Part shown: in pieces, positions 34,590 to 43,651 of the stretch | Numbering within the stretch: the first letter of the stretch is position 1 | Layout of the letters: every line of letters begins with the position of its first letter | From: CAWAND01 sp963797485 | Lineage (GTDB): Bacteria; Chloroflexota; Anaerolineae; Anaerolineales; E44-bin32 | Direction of reading: 5' to 3' | Assembly (NCBI GenBank): GCA_963797485.1 | Contig: CAWCPF010000002.1 | Location: 620,001 to 684,000 of the forward strand | DNA length: 64,000 nt | Program-made: the position numbers and the translations under genes | The notes under the pieces: model-generated | Seen by the model: the letters and a program-made list of their open reading frames with translations, nothing else | What the model was told of the DNA's origin: nothing | The model's database searches: none

Positions 34590-34993
34590 ATGTCATTGCG
34601 AGGCAGCGTTAGCTGCCGAAGCAAACGTTTGGGGAGCGAGGCGCCGGCTCCGGGGGAACACGGAGTCCTTCACGACGGAACGATGGCCACGGGGCCTTCG
34701 GCCCCTCGCCATGACATGGGGAGAGGGCTTGGGGGGACCCAACCGGATCGGCGCCAACCCAGGGGGAGGGGATGGAGGTGAGGCGGACGGCCCCGGCCAG
34801 CCCTGCACCATGTCATCGCCAGCGAGCACCTGCCCCAAGGTCTGTTTGGGGGAGCGAGGCGCCGGCCCCGGGGAGAACACGGAGTCCTTCACGACGGAAC
34901 GTTTGCCACGCCGCCTTCGGCGGCTCGCAATGACACGTTCGTGAGCGGCCCCTCGCCATGACATGTTCGTGGGCGGCGGCTCGCAATGACATG
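34590..34993. repeat. Palindromic TGTCATTGCGAG-type repeat block
   Basis: No gene is present between 34567 and 35287. This block holds two related copies, about 34590-34722 and 34808-34945, followed by short extra arms to 34993. Each has TGTCATYGC at one end, AACACGGAGTCCTTCACGAC in the middle and CTCGCAATGACA or CTCGCCATGACA at the other, so the ends are mutually complementary. It resembles dispersed intergenic repeats and mini-elements found in many environmental genomes. Confidence 0.7.
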
Positions 34994-35146
34994 GGAGGGC
35001 GCGCGCCGACGCCCCTCCGCTTGACCCGCCTCCGCCGGGCATGCTACACTGCAGCCTGCATCGCGGCGCTACGTGCCCGGCGGGGAGTTTCCGATGAACC
35101 AGGTCGTTGTGTGAGCACATGGTCATGCCCAGGCTGCCGGCGCCGG

Positions 35147-35239
35147 CGGGGATCACCCCGTCGGTTCGGGTCGTCCGCGCCTGACCGCGGTCGCCCCCGG
35201 CAGCCCTGCTCCGCCAGCCCGAGGCTGGCGGTTTCGTTT
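35147..35239 (+). promoter_or_regulatory. Structured leader with intrinsic terminator upstream of metG
   Basis: A hairpin built from CCGGCGGGG and CCCCGTCGG (about 35147-35168) is followed by a strong terminator: CCGCCAGCC (35211-35219), loop CGA, GGCTGGCGG (35223-35231) and TTTCGTTT. The metG ATG is 48 bases further on. Placement suggests transcription attenuation of metG, but no T-box core or S-box core is visible in the leader, so the ligand or mechanism is unknown. Confidence 0.5.
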
Positions 35240-35287
35240 CATCGGGCTTCCCGGGCGGATTGGCCGCCCTGTCCTTCAGGAGTGATC

Positions 35288-37064
35288 ATGACCGACCGAA
35301 TCCTTGTCTCCGTCGCCTGGCCCTACGCCAACGGCGACCTGCATGTGGGCCATCTGGCGGGCGCCTATCTCCCGGCCGACATCTTTGCGCGCTACCACCG
35401 CTTGAAGGGCGATCAGGTGCTGGTCGTCTCCGGTTCCGACTCGCATGGCACCCCGATCACGGTCGAGGCCGACAAGCGCGGCCAGACGCCGCGCCAGCTC
35501 TTCGAGCACTTCCACGCCCGTTTCCTGGAAACCCAGCGCGCCATCGGCATCAGCTACGACCTATTCACCCATACCGACACGGCCAACCATCACAAGATCG
35601 CCCAGGACTTCTTCACCCATCTGCATGAGAACGGCTATCTATACCCCGAAACCCAGCGCCAGCTTTACTCCGAGGCCCAGGGGCGCTTCCTGCCCGATCG
35701 CTACGTCGAGGGCACGTGCCCCATCTGCGGCTACAAGGAGGCCCGCGGTGATCAGTGCGACAACTGCGGCAACCTGCTCGACGCGCTGGAGCTGATTGAC
35801 CCGCTCAGCAAGATCGACGGCAGCCGTCCCGTGGTCCGCGAGACCGAGCACTTCTTCCTCGACCTGCCGGCCTTTTCCGACCGGCTGGCGGCCTACCTCG
35901 ACGCGCATGCCGGCCACTGGCGGCCGAATGTGATCAACTTTGCCCGCAACTATGTCGAGGCCGGGCTGAAGGGCCGGCCGGTCACCCGCGATATCGAGTG
36001 GGGCATCCCGGTTCCGCTCAAGGGCTGGGAGGACAAACGCTTGTATGTGTGGTTCGAAGCCGTGATGGGGTATTTCACGGCCTCGGTCGAATGGGCCGCC
36101 AACCGCGGCCAGCCCGATGCCTGGAAGGATTGGTGGTACGACCCGCAGGCGCGGGGCTATTACTTCATCGGCAAGGACAACATCCCCTTCCACACCGTCA
36201 TCTGGCAGGCCGAGCTGCTGGGCGTGGGCTCGATCTACGACGCCCCCAGGACCGCGCCCTCAACCTGCCCTACGACGTCCCGGCCAACGAGTTCATGAAC
36301 GTCGACGGCGCCCAATTCAGCAAGAGCCGCAATTGGGCGGTCTGGCTGCCGGACATCCTGGAGCGCTACGATCCGGACGCCATCCGATTCTATGTGGCCT
36401 CGGTCCTGCCCGAGACGCGCGACAGCGACTTTGCATGGCCGGATTTCGTCAGCCGCAACAACGACGAACTGGTGGCCACCTGGGGCAACCTGGCCAATCG
36501 GGTGACCTCGTTCGCCTATCGCCACTGGGATGGGCAGGTCCCGGATCCGGGGGAGCTGGAGCCGGGGGATCGCCAGCTGCTGGCGCAGATCGAAGCCGGA
36601 TTTGAGACCGTCGGCGCCGAGATTGACGCCGTTCATCTGCGCGCCGGGCTGCAGGGGGCGCTGGCCCTGGCGCGCCTGGTAAACGCCTACCTCGATCACG
36701 CGCCCTGGTTCTCGGTCATCAAGGCCGACAAACCCGCCGCCGCCCGGACGGTGTACACCGCGCTTCAGGCCATCGATCACCTGAAGCTCCTGTTGGCGCC
36801 GTATCTGCCGTTCAGCTCGGAACGGCTGCACCGCGCCCTGGGGTATGAGACCCAGTTGTTTGGCGAACTGCGGATCGAGACCGTTCAGGAGGGCGACCGG
36901 CCCCACGACGTGCTGACCTACGACCCCAGCCCGGCGAGCGGGACCTGGGCGCCGGGCCGCTTGCCGCCCGGGCAGGCGCTGGCCGAGCCGGCCCCGCTGT
37001 ACGTCAAGCTCGATCCGGATACGGCCGAACTGGAGCAGGCGCGGCATGCGCGCGCCCGGCCTGA
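35288..37064 (+). CDS. metG: Methionyl-tRNA synthetase (two apparent indels)
   Basis: Charges tRNA-Met. About 591 residues. The class I HIGH motif is PYANGDLHVGHLAGAYLPAD, the zinc knuckle is CPICGYKEARGDQCDNCGN (four Cys) and the KMSKS loop is present as AQFSKSRNWAVW. The C-terminal anticodon domain continues through APWFSVIKADKPAAARTVYT. No EMAP/tRNA-binding C-terminal extension is present, so this is the short form. The frame breaks near 36243 in a run of C (a missing C), and a second shift near 37045 is needed to reach the TGA at 37064; the unshifted frame would run on through antisense of the next gene. Ribosome site AGGAG is present. Confidence 0.92.
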
Positions 37065-37085
37065 TTTCCGGCCGGCTGGCTTCTT

Positions 37086-37103
37086 TTGTGAATGTTTTCA
37101 CAA
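37086..37103. promoter_or_regulatory. CRP/FNR-type palindrome, second copy
   Basis: TTGTGA at 37086-37091, six bases, TCACAA at 37098-37103. It is in the 40-base gap between two convergent gene ends, so a classical operator role is doubtful. See 6337-6354. Confidence 0.4.
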
Positions 37104-37104
37104 G

Positions 37105-37899
37105 TTATTGGGGGGACTTGAAAGCCGGCATCAGCCGGCCGGTGAACTTGGGGGGCCGTTTCTCCATGAAGGCGGCCACGCCCTCCTGGTAGTCGGCCGT
37201 CCGGCCGGCGATGGACTGAAGCTGAGCTTCGTAGTCGAGCGCCCCGGCCAGGTCGGGGAAGACGGCCCGGTTGAACGCCCGCTTGGTCAGGCCCAGCGCC
37301 TTGGTGGGTCCTTCGGCCAGACGGCGCGCCAGCGCCTCGGCCTGGCCGAGCAGCTCGTCCGCCGGCCAGACCTGATTGACCAGGCCCCACTCCAGCGCCT
37401 GCGCCGCCGTCAGCGCCTCATTCGTAAAGGCCATGTAGCTTGCGCGCGCCATGCCCAGCAGCCGCGGCAGCGACAGCGAAGTCCCCGAATCCGTCGTCAG
37501 CCCGATCCCGCTGAAGGCAAACAGGAAGCTGGCCTGGTCCGAGGCCAGCCGGATATCGGTCGCCAGGGCGATTCCCAATCCGGCCCCGGCGGCGGGACCG
37601 TTGATGGCGCCCACAATCGGCTTTTCCAACCCGCGCATGCGCAGGATGATGGGGTTGAACGTCCGCTCCAGATGCTGGCGGAATGCCACCTGGCCGTCGA
37701 CCTGACCGATCTCGGCCAGGTCCTGGCCGGCGCTGAAGAATCGTCCCGCCCCGGTCAGCACCACGCAGCGCACGTCATCATCGCCGGCGGCGCGCTTCAA
37801 CGCCGCCGCCAGTCCGTCGACCAGGCTGCGGTTGAACGCGTTGGCCTTGGGATGATCGAGAGTCAGGGTGAGCACACCCTGGTCAAGGGCGGCATGCAC
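37105..37899 (-). CDS. Enoyl-CoA hydratase/isomerase family protein
   Basis: A 264-residue crotonase-fold protein. FFSAGQDLAEIG and AINGPAAGAGLGIALATDIRLAS provide the oxyanion-hole regions, but the usual catalytic glutamates are not both obvious (FSGIGLTTDSGTSLSLPRLLG has Asp in place of the first Glu-like position), so isomerase or hydrolase activity is possible. The start given is a GTG (37899). An ATG at 37918 in a shifted frame (MAESEI) would give a more natural N-terminus if one base is an error. It lies antisense to, and just beyond, metG. Confidence 0.8.
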   Translation of the reverse strand: MHAALDQGVLTLTLDHPKANAFNRSLVDGLAAALKRAAGDDDVRCVVLTGAGRFFSAGQDLAEIGQVDGQVAFRQHLERTFNPIILRMRGLEKPIVGAINGPAAGAGLGIALATDIRLASDQASFLFAFSGIGLTTDSGTSLSLPRLLGMARASYMAFTNEALTAAQALEWGLVNQVWPADELLGQAEALARRLAEGPTKALGLTKRAFNRAVFPDLAGALDYEAQLQSIAGRTADYQEGVAAFMEKRPPKFTGRLMPAFKSPQ

Positions 37900-38019
37900 C
37901 GATTTCAGACTCAGCCATGGTCAGACCTCATCTCAGGGGAGCTTGCTGCACCGGGGTCGAAAGCCGCCTTTTTGGGGATAACAACGGGGGCGCCTCAACT
38001 CGGCGCCCCGGGCACGCGG

Positions 38020-38412
38020 CTAGGACCAGGCGTCGGTTGGCCCGATGGGCCAGTCGTCGTCTTCGTCATCGTCGACGTTCAGATCCAGCTCGATCTCGAT
38101 GTCAGTGTCCGGCAGGCGCACCCAGACCAGCAGGACTTGTCCGTCACTCTGGTCCTCCGAGCGCACGGCCACGATGGGGGCTTCCTGGGTCGAATTGTCC
38201 TCACTGCGGTACTCGAGGGAGATGCTTTGCTTCTGGCGCCACGCCCGATAGCAGCGCTCCACCAGAGCCGGGCCGTTGAACGTCCGCAGGCGGCAGAGCG
38301 CCACCTGATACGCCGCCGGGCCTTCGGTCAGGCTGATGAGCGAACCATCGCTGACCAGTTCGAATGTCGGAGGCGGACCTTCAATAATGGTGATCTTTTC
38401 GGGCTCGGCCAT
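38020..38412 (-). CDS. Conserved-looking acidic hypothetical protein
   Basis: A 130-residue protein beginning MAEPEKITIIEGPPPTFELV. Features are an alternation of strands, an AAYQVALCRLRTFNGPALVE and RCYRAWRQKQSISLEYRSED stretch, and a very acidic C-terminal tail (DLNVDDDEDDDWPIGP). No family name can be assigned. It is soluble, with no signal peptide, and reads towards the crotonase gene from the dehydrogenase side. The ATG at 38412 was preferred to an upstream ATG that adds a basic non-conserved stretch. Confidence 0.6.
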   Translation of the reverse strand: MAEPEKITIIEGPPPTFELVSDGSLISLTEGPAAYQVALCRLRTFNGPALVERCYRAWRQKQSISLEYRSEDNSTQEAPIVAVRSEDQSDGQVLLVWVRLPDTDIEIELDLNVDDDEDDDWPIGPTDAWS

Positions 38413-38493
38413 CCCATCCTCGCTGCCCCGTGGTCCTGGTTGGGGCCGCCGGAATCTTACCACAATCACTCTACGGCGATACCCATCCGGGGG

Positions 38494-39711
38494 TCATATG
38501 CCGCCCTGATAATCGAAGGTGACCTTGATGGCGCCGGTGCGCTTGTCGGTGGCCGTGGCGATCGCCTGCTTGTAGGCCTCAAACGGGAAGCGGTGGGTGA
38601 TCAGGCCCTCGATCGTCAGCACGCCCTCCTGCAGCATCTCGGTCACCAATTCAAACGTGTGCGCCTGGCGGCCGTGCCAGTTTTCAACCCCGAAGGTGTG
38701 CGAGCCGACCAGATCGACCTCCTGGTACCAGACCGGGTTCAGGTCGATATTCATCTCCCCCAGGGTGATCCCCAGCAGCACCACTGCGCCGCCGGCCCGC
38801 GCCCAGCGCAGCCCATCAAAAAGCGTGTCCCGGCTTCCCACGCAGTCATAGATGCGGTCGAAACCGCCCAGGATCATCCCCCGGTTCATGGGCGCCCGGT
38901 ACAGCCTGCCTCCGGTCACCCGGGCGACCGCCTCATACAGGTCGCCATCTGACAGCACCTGGTCGGCACCCAGGCGCGTCGCCGCCTGGATCTGGTGGGG
39001 GTAGCGCGCCAGCACGGTCAGGATAGATCTTGGCGCCACCAGCTTGACCATCTGAACCGCCAGCAATCCGATAATCCCCGCCCCGATGACCAGGACGCGC
39101 TGGCCGTCTTCCGGCGGGCGGCGCAAGACTCCGTGCAGCGCCACCGACATCGGTTCGATCAGCGAAGCCTGATCGTTGGTCAAATCCGGGGGCAGCTTGA
39201 AGACCTCGGACGCGTGCGCCGTGTAACCGTCGCCCCAACCCCCGCCCACGCCGCGTGCTCCCACCCCGAGCGAGGCGTTCTCACACAGCCGGGTTTGGCC
39301 GGCGGCGCAATACCGGCACACGGGCTCGATACCCTGGCTGAAGCAGGTCGGCCCCGAGAATTGGGACTCCATGACCACCCGGTCGCCGGCCCGGACGGTG
39401 GTCACCTGTGAGCCGGTTTCCACCACCTCACTGACGACTTCGTGTCCAAGATAGAAACGGGTGTTGCCCGGCAGAGCCGCCGGGGCGACGCCCGGGTCGA
39501 CTTTGACAAACAGCAGCGACAGATCCGAGGCGCACACCCCGCACTGCAAGTTGCGCACTCGCAGCCAATCCGGTCCCGGCAGCTCAGGTTCCGACAAGTC
39601 CACCACCCGGGCCGGCGACAGCGGGCTCCACACCACGCCGGGCCACGCCGATCGGAGCGTCTTGACCGCCAGCATCTTGGGCAGGTTCTTTTCAACGAAG
39701 ATCGCTCGCAT
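38494..39711 (-). CDS. Zinc-type medium-chain alcohol dehydrogenase/reductase
   Basis: A 405-residue MDR protein. The catalytic zinc cysteine is in LQCGVCASDLSLL and the His-Glu pair in YLGHEVVSEVVE. The usual structural-zinc loop is short and altered (EPVCRYCAAGQTRLCEN has three Cys). The NAD(P) motif is VLVIGAGIIGLLAVQMV. Threonine dehydrogenase- or sorbitol-dehydrogenase-like use is possible. The C-terminus RFPFEAYKQAIATATDKRTG is typical. A kbl gene lies 8 kb away, so a threonine dehydrogenase role cannot be excluded but is not supported by adjacency. Confidence 0.82.
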   Translation of the reverse strand: MRAIFVEKNLPKMLAVKTLRSAWPGVVWSPLSPARVVDLSEPELPGPDWLRVRNLQCGVCASDLSLLFVKVDPGVAPAALPGNTRFYLGHEVVSEVVETGSQVTTVRAGDRVVMESQFSGPTCFSQGIEPVCRYCAAGQTRLCENASLGVGARGVGGGWGDGYTAHASEVFKLPPDLTNDQASLIEPMSVALHGVLRRPPEDGQRVLVIGAGIIGLLAVQMVKLVAPRSILTVLARYPHQIQAATRLGADQVLSDGDLYEAVARVTGGRLYRAPMNRGMILGGFDRIYDCVGSRDTLFDGLRWARAGGAVVLLGITLGEMNIDLNPVWYQEVDLVGSHTFGVENWHGRQAHTFELVTEMLQEGVLTIEGLITHRFPFEAYKQAIATATDKRTGAIKVTFDYQGGI

Positions 39712-39757
39712 GTCGACCTTTCGAATCGGGTTGGCCGCCCCGCGCCGTGCGCAGGGG

Positions 39758-40584
39758 CTAGCGATGAATATCCAGGTCCTGCCGCAGAATCCGGCAGCTG
39801 GGGCAAGCCGGCCGGTCACACAACAAAGCCTGCGGGTCTTCCCGGATCCATCCCACAGCCAGGTTGATCATATCGCGCAGCGGAACGGTCTCGATCCACC
39901 CCGGGCCGACCTGGATCCTCCCGGACACGCCCGCCAAACGCGGGCCCATGGCCGCAAATCCATCCCGGCAGCCAGGCCAGCCCGGGCAGGCGACTACGCC
40001 TGCGGCGGTCATGGCCCAGCGGACGAACTGCCGGCGCCCCGACCGCTGCTCCGCGTAGTGCAGGCACACATCGACCCGATGCGTGACCCCCATCAGGAGC
40101 ACATCGCCGTTGGATTCGGCCAATGCCCCGATCGCCGCCCAGGGGTCGTCCAGGGTCTGAGCCGCCAGCTCGTCGGCCATGTGCACGCCCGAGAAAGAGA
40201 GCAAGGGATGATTCGAACGCCGGGCCTCGGGATGGCGCCGCAGCCTCTCCGCGGTTCTCCCGAGCGAGCGATCCACCGGAAGGTCCGGTGTGTAGATTTC
40301 GGCCTCCCGGTTGTCGCGCTTGGCTTCCTGCGGGCTGATGGCGTTGTCCGGGGGGCCGTCCGGCAGGATCACCATGCACCCCGGGGTGAAACTGGGCATC
40401 ATCAGGCCGCCAAAGCTGCTCAGCATAGCGCCCAGCATGGTCTCGGCCCCGCCGACGACTTCGCCAAACGCTGACAGCGAGGCGAACGCCAGCACCCGGC
40501 TCTTCGGTCCCAGCCCCAGCGACCTGAAGGCGCCGACGAAGTCCCGGTATCCGACCGGCCGGCTGGCCGAACGACTTCAGCCAT
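39758..40584 (-). CDS. AAC(3)-family N-acetyltransferase-like protein (frameshifted near start)
   Basis: About 275 residues. The fold markers are VLAFASLSAFGEVVGGAETM and LMMPSFTPGCMVI near the start, then RTAERLRRHPEARRSNHPLL and the active-site region DVLLMGVTHRVDVCLHYAEQ, as in aminoglycoside 3-N-acetyltransferases and the wider YokD family. An indel near 40550 is inferred: MAEVVRPAGR then YRDFVGAFRSLGLGPKSRVL joins the ATG at 40584 to the main frame. C-terminal cysteines (CPSCRIL, CPGWPGC) are unusual and suggest a metal site. Family membership does not prove aminoglycoside resistance. Confidence 0.72.
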
Positions 40585-40610
40585 AGCCCGGGCTCAGACC
40601 TTGACCGACG

Positions 40611-41384
40611 TCATTCGCCCTTCCAGACTGCCGGCCGCTTTTCGATGAAGGCCTGCATGCCTTCCTTCTGATCGGCGCTGCTGAACAGGAAATAGAAAGA
40701 CCGGCGTTCATCGGCAATGCCATCCGCCAGCAGACTCTCGAAGGCATGGTTGACCATTTCTTTTCCCAGCCTGACCGCCAACGGGGCGCGGACGGCAATG
40801 GCCTGCGCCAGCTTCAGGGCCTCGTCAAGGTAGCCTTCTACCGCCACCACCCGGTTGACCAATCCCCAGCGGTAGGCTTCGTCGGCCGTCAGGACCCGGT
40901 TGTTGAGGACCATCTCCATGGCCACCGCCTTGCCGACGGCGCGTGTCAGGCGCTGTGTGCCGCCCGCCCCGGGAATCACGCCCAGGTTGATCTCAGGCTG
41001 TCCGAAGCGGGCGGTTTCAGAAGCCACAATCAGGTCGCAGGCCATCGCCAGCTCATTGCCTCCCCCCAGGCACCAACCCGACACGGCGGCGATCACCGGG
41101 ATCTTGATCTTGCGCAGCCGGTCCCACTGCGCGATCCGGTCTGCCTGGAGCATCTCCACGGCCGAGGCCTCGGCCATCTCCTTGATGTCCGCCCCGGCCG
41201 CAAAGGCGCGTTCGTCTCCGGTAACGACCGCCGCGCCGATGCGCGGGTCGCGGTCGAAGGCCTCCAGCGCATCCGCCAGCTCCCCCATCAGGGGGGCATT
41301 GAGCGCGTTGAGCGCTTCCGGCCGGTTGAGAAACACCACCCCCACGCCGTCATGCTCTTCGGTACGGATGATTTGAAAGGCCAT
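40611..41384 (-). CDS. Enoyl-CoA hydratase (crotonase type)
   Basis: A 257-residue protein with both expected catalytic regions: AFAAGADIKEMAE, then SGWCLGGGNELAMACDLIVA containing the first Glu, and FGQPEINLGVIPGAGGTQRL containing the second Glu. This pattern is that of genuine short-chain enoyl-CoA hydratases of beta-oxidation. Start at MAFQIIRTEEHDGVGVVFLN. It shares the DQKEGMQAFIEKRPA end motif with the crotonase gene at 37105. Confidence 0.92.
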   Translation of the reverse strand: MAFQIIRTEEHDGVGVVFLNRPEALNALNAPLMGELADALEAFDRDPRIGAAVVTGDERAFAAGADIKEMAEASAVEMLQADRIAQWDRLRKIKIPVIAAVSGWCLGGGNELAMACDLIVASETARFGQPEINLGVIPGAGGTQRLTRAVGKAVAMEMVLNNRVLTADEAYRWGLVNRVVAVEGYLDEALKLAQAIAVRAPLAVRLGKEMVNHAFESLLADGIADERRSFYFLFSSADQKEGMQAFIEKRPAVWKGE

Positions 41385-41415
41385 CGCCGCGCTCCCTGAG
41401 TGTGGCCCGGCCGCG

Positions 41416-41898
41416 CTAGGCGGACGGCTTGAGCTGGTTGATGTGCTCGTCGGCGTGTGACACGCTGTATTCCACCCACCACTGTAGTGTTCGCTGACCC
41501 TGGGACGGGTGTACCCCGGTGCGGCTCCAACCGTCGTCCGGCAGGCTGGCCAACACCGCCGAGCCCTCGCCGCGCGCGGCGTCGAGAAGATCCAGCCAGG
41601 TCTGAACCGGCGCTTGAGGGTCAAACTGGCTGGCCATCCAGCCATCCCCATCAAAGTTTTCCAGCCACGGATTGTCCTGCGTGGAGATCAGCTTCAGCCG
41701 GGGCACGAACGCCAGGCTTTCCACGGACCCCACATGGGCCAGGACCTGCAGTGGCGACCACTCCCCTTCGGCCAGCGGTTTTCCGACCTGGCTCGCCGGC
41801 CATGCCTGGGCTTGCGCCCTCAATGCTGCCGCCTGCTCGCCGTAGCGCGCCACCAGGCGGTTGCGGTACTGGACGAGTTGTTCTCCGGGCTCCTGCAT
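41416..41898 (-). CDS. DinB family protein
   Basis: A 160-residue four-helix DinB/YfiT-type protein: EGEWSPLQVLAHVGSVES with the first metal-ligand His, and the C-terminal QWWVEYSVSHADEHINQLKP with the His-x3-His-type pair, a typical DinB metal triad. DinB proteins are often thiol- or bacillithiol-linked transferases or unknown. It lies 31 bases from the hydratase gene on the same strand. Confidence 0.8.
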   Translation of the reverse strand: MQEPGEQLVQYRNRLVARYGEQAAALRAQAQAWPASQVGKPLAEGEWSPLQVLAHVGSVESLAFVPRLKLISTQDNPWLENFDGDGWMASQFDPQAPVQTWLDLLDAARGEGSAVLASLPDDGWSRTGVHPSQGQRTLQWWVEYSVSHADEHINQLKPSA

Positions 41899-41941
41899 TT
41901 AGGCCCTCCTGCCGGTTGCGCCCGCCGGGCGATGCGCCCGG

Positions 41942-42697
41942 CTAGCTCATAACCTTTCCGCCGTCCACGTTGATCGCCTGGCCGGTGATATAGCTGGCGG
42001 CCTGGGAGCATAGGAACATCACTGGGCCGAGGATGTCCTGCGTGGTCCCCAACCGGCCCTGCGGGATGTCCGCCAGCCAGCGGGCCATCATTTCGGGATC
42101 CTGGCGCAGCCGGGCTGTCATCTCCGTTTCGATCACGCCCGGGCAGACCGCGTTGACCCGAATCCCCACCGCCGCCAGGTCACGCGCCGCCTCCCGCGTC
42201 AGGCCGATCAGACCGGTCTTGCTCGCCACATACGCGGCGCGGTCTTTGAGCCCGTGCGCCCGGCCGGCGATCGAGGCGATGTTGACGATCACGCCTCCCC
42301 CTGCGTCGGCCATCACCCGCCCCACCGACTGGGTCATCAAGAACGCGCCTTTCAGGTTAACCGCCAGGGTCCTGTCCCAATCATACTCATCGAGCTCCAG
42401 CAGGCCAGCCTGCGGCTCGACCCCGGCGTTGTTGACCAGGATATCAATGCGCTCGAAAGCCTCCCGGGCAGCCTCGATCAAGGCCACGACTTGCATCTTG
42501 TCGGCCACGTCAGCCGCAAAAGCGCGCGCTTGCCCGCCCGCGCTTGAGATCGACTCGACCGTCTTCTCCAGGCTGTCGGGGTTGATGTCGTTGCACGCCA
42601 CCCGCGCGCCGGCGGCTCCGAACCCAATCGCCAGGGCCCGGCCGATACCTCGTCCCGCACCGGTGATCAGTGCCACCTTTCCGTCAAACTCGGGCAT
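41942..42697 (-). CDS. Short-chain dehydrogenase/reductase (FabG-like)
   Basis: A 251-residue SDR: VALITGAGRGIGRALAIGFG is the NAD(P) glycine motif, NNAGVEP the NNAG motif, IVNIASIAG contains the catalytic Ser, and DRAAYVASKTGLIGLTREAA the Tyr-x3-Lys pair (Tyr near residue 155). The end DQ-INVDGGKVMS is typical. 3-oxoacyl-[ACP] reductase activity is possible but this family is broad. The frame is intact. Confidence 0.9.
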   Translation of the reverse strand: MPEFDGKVALITGAGRGIGRALAIGFGAAGARVACNDINPDSLEKTVESISSAGGQARAFAADVADKMQVVALIEAAREAFERIDILVNNAGVEPQAGLLELDEYDWDRTLAVNLKGAFLMTQSVGRVMADAGGGVIVNIASIAGRAHGLKDRAAYVASKTGLIGLTREAARDLAAVGIRVNAVCPGVIETEMTARLRQDPEMMARWLADIPQGRLGTTQDILGPVMFLCSQAASYITGQAINVDGGKVMS

Positions 42698-42765
42698 GCC
42701 AGCCCCTCCAGGATCGGCGGACCCGGCTCATGCCATGCGCCGCCGCTTCGCCGGGCAGATACGCC

Positions 42766-43258
42766 TTACGCCTCCGGCGCAGTTCCCCGCAGCTCGAGCA
42801 CTTCCGCCTGGGTCACGCGGCAAGAGATCCGCCGTCTTCACGCGGACAAGCACGTCCAATGCCCCACCGCCCCCATACACCCACGCCTGCCGGAGCACGC
42901 CGGGGTCAAGGATGGTCCTCAACCGGCGCGCATGCCCAAACGGCGGCACCCCGCCGACCTGGTAGCCTGTCTCGGCCAGGACCGTCTTTGGCGAAGCCAG
43001 AGTGACGTCGGATGGGTCGGCCCCAAGGTGTTCAGCCAGAAGGGCCGCCCGCACCGGCTGCGTGCCGCAGGCGATCACCACCACGGGCTGGCCCTCGAGC
43101 TCGAATACCAGCGTTTTGATGATTTGGTCCGGTCCGACTCCCACGGCGCGGGCAGCCGACTCGACCGTGGGCGTTTCCACCTCGAGCCGGACGATCTCGG
43201 CTTCCAGCCCTTGCGCGTCGACGAATTGCTGAAGATCGCGGTCGGTGAGGGAATGCAT
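42766..43258 (-). CDS. Second YbaK-domain deacylase paralogue (frameshift near the C-terminus)
   Basis: About 165 residues. TVESAARAVGVGPDQIIKTL carries the family lysine (K in IIKTLVF), followed by LGADPSDVTLASPKTVLAETGYQVGGVPPFGHA, the standard YbaK core that removes misacylated aminoacids from tRNA (often Cys-tRNA-Pro). After VRVKTADLL a one-base shift near 42820 leads to VTQAEVLELRGTAPEA and TAA at 42766. The unshifted frame ends in an improbable Arg-rich tail. It overlaps no other gene. Confidence 0.8.
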
Positions 43259-43478
43259 ATGAGCGCTGCCTTGGAGTGCCACGAAAGGTGAGTCTCCGGC
43301 TCGGCTGCCAGCCCCACTCCGGAGGGTTTGCCACAGCCACCGGCTTCCCGGAATCTTGTGCTTGGAGACACCTTACAGTTTCGTTACACGCCCCATTTTC
43401 GGGCTTAACCGAGGGCTTTCTCCTCTATACTGAATGTGTTATTTGGTTCATTTATCCCATTATGCCTGCGGGGTCTTT

Positions 43479-43622
43479 ATGCTTAATTTTTCCCCCCGAG
43501 GCCAGGGCCTGGTAGAGTATGCCATGATCGTGCTGCTGGTGGGAATTGCGGTGATCGTGGTCGTGGCACTCTTCGGCGCTGGGGTCGGGAACATGTTCAG
43601 CAACATCGTGGCGACCTTTTAG
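43479..43622 (+). CDS. Short Flp/Fap-type pilin
   Basis: Only 47 residues: MLNFSPRGQGLVEYAMIVLL then VGIAVIVVVALFGAGVGNMF. The GQGLVEYAMIVLL segment is the prepilin signature, with the Glu five residues after the cleavage-site Gly, followed by one hydrophobic helix. These are type IVb pilins that assemble adhesive or tight-adherence pili. No secretion-ATPase, peptidase or tad gene is nearby, so the assembly genes must lie elsewhere. An upstream longer frame was rejected. Confidence 0.8.
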   Translation: MLNFSPRGQGLVEYAMIVLLVGIAVIVVVALFGAGVGNMFSNIVATF

Positions 43623-43651
43623 GGCGCGACGGCGACCTGCAGGGCCCGTCT

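Noticed and set aside
37065..38952. Continuation of the metG frame into a very long open frame
   Set aside because: It is antisense to three intact genes on the minus strand and reflects GC-rich codon bias. A shift to the TGA at 37064 is the natural end.
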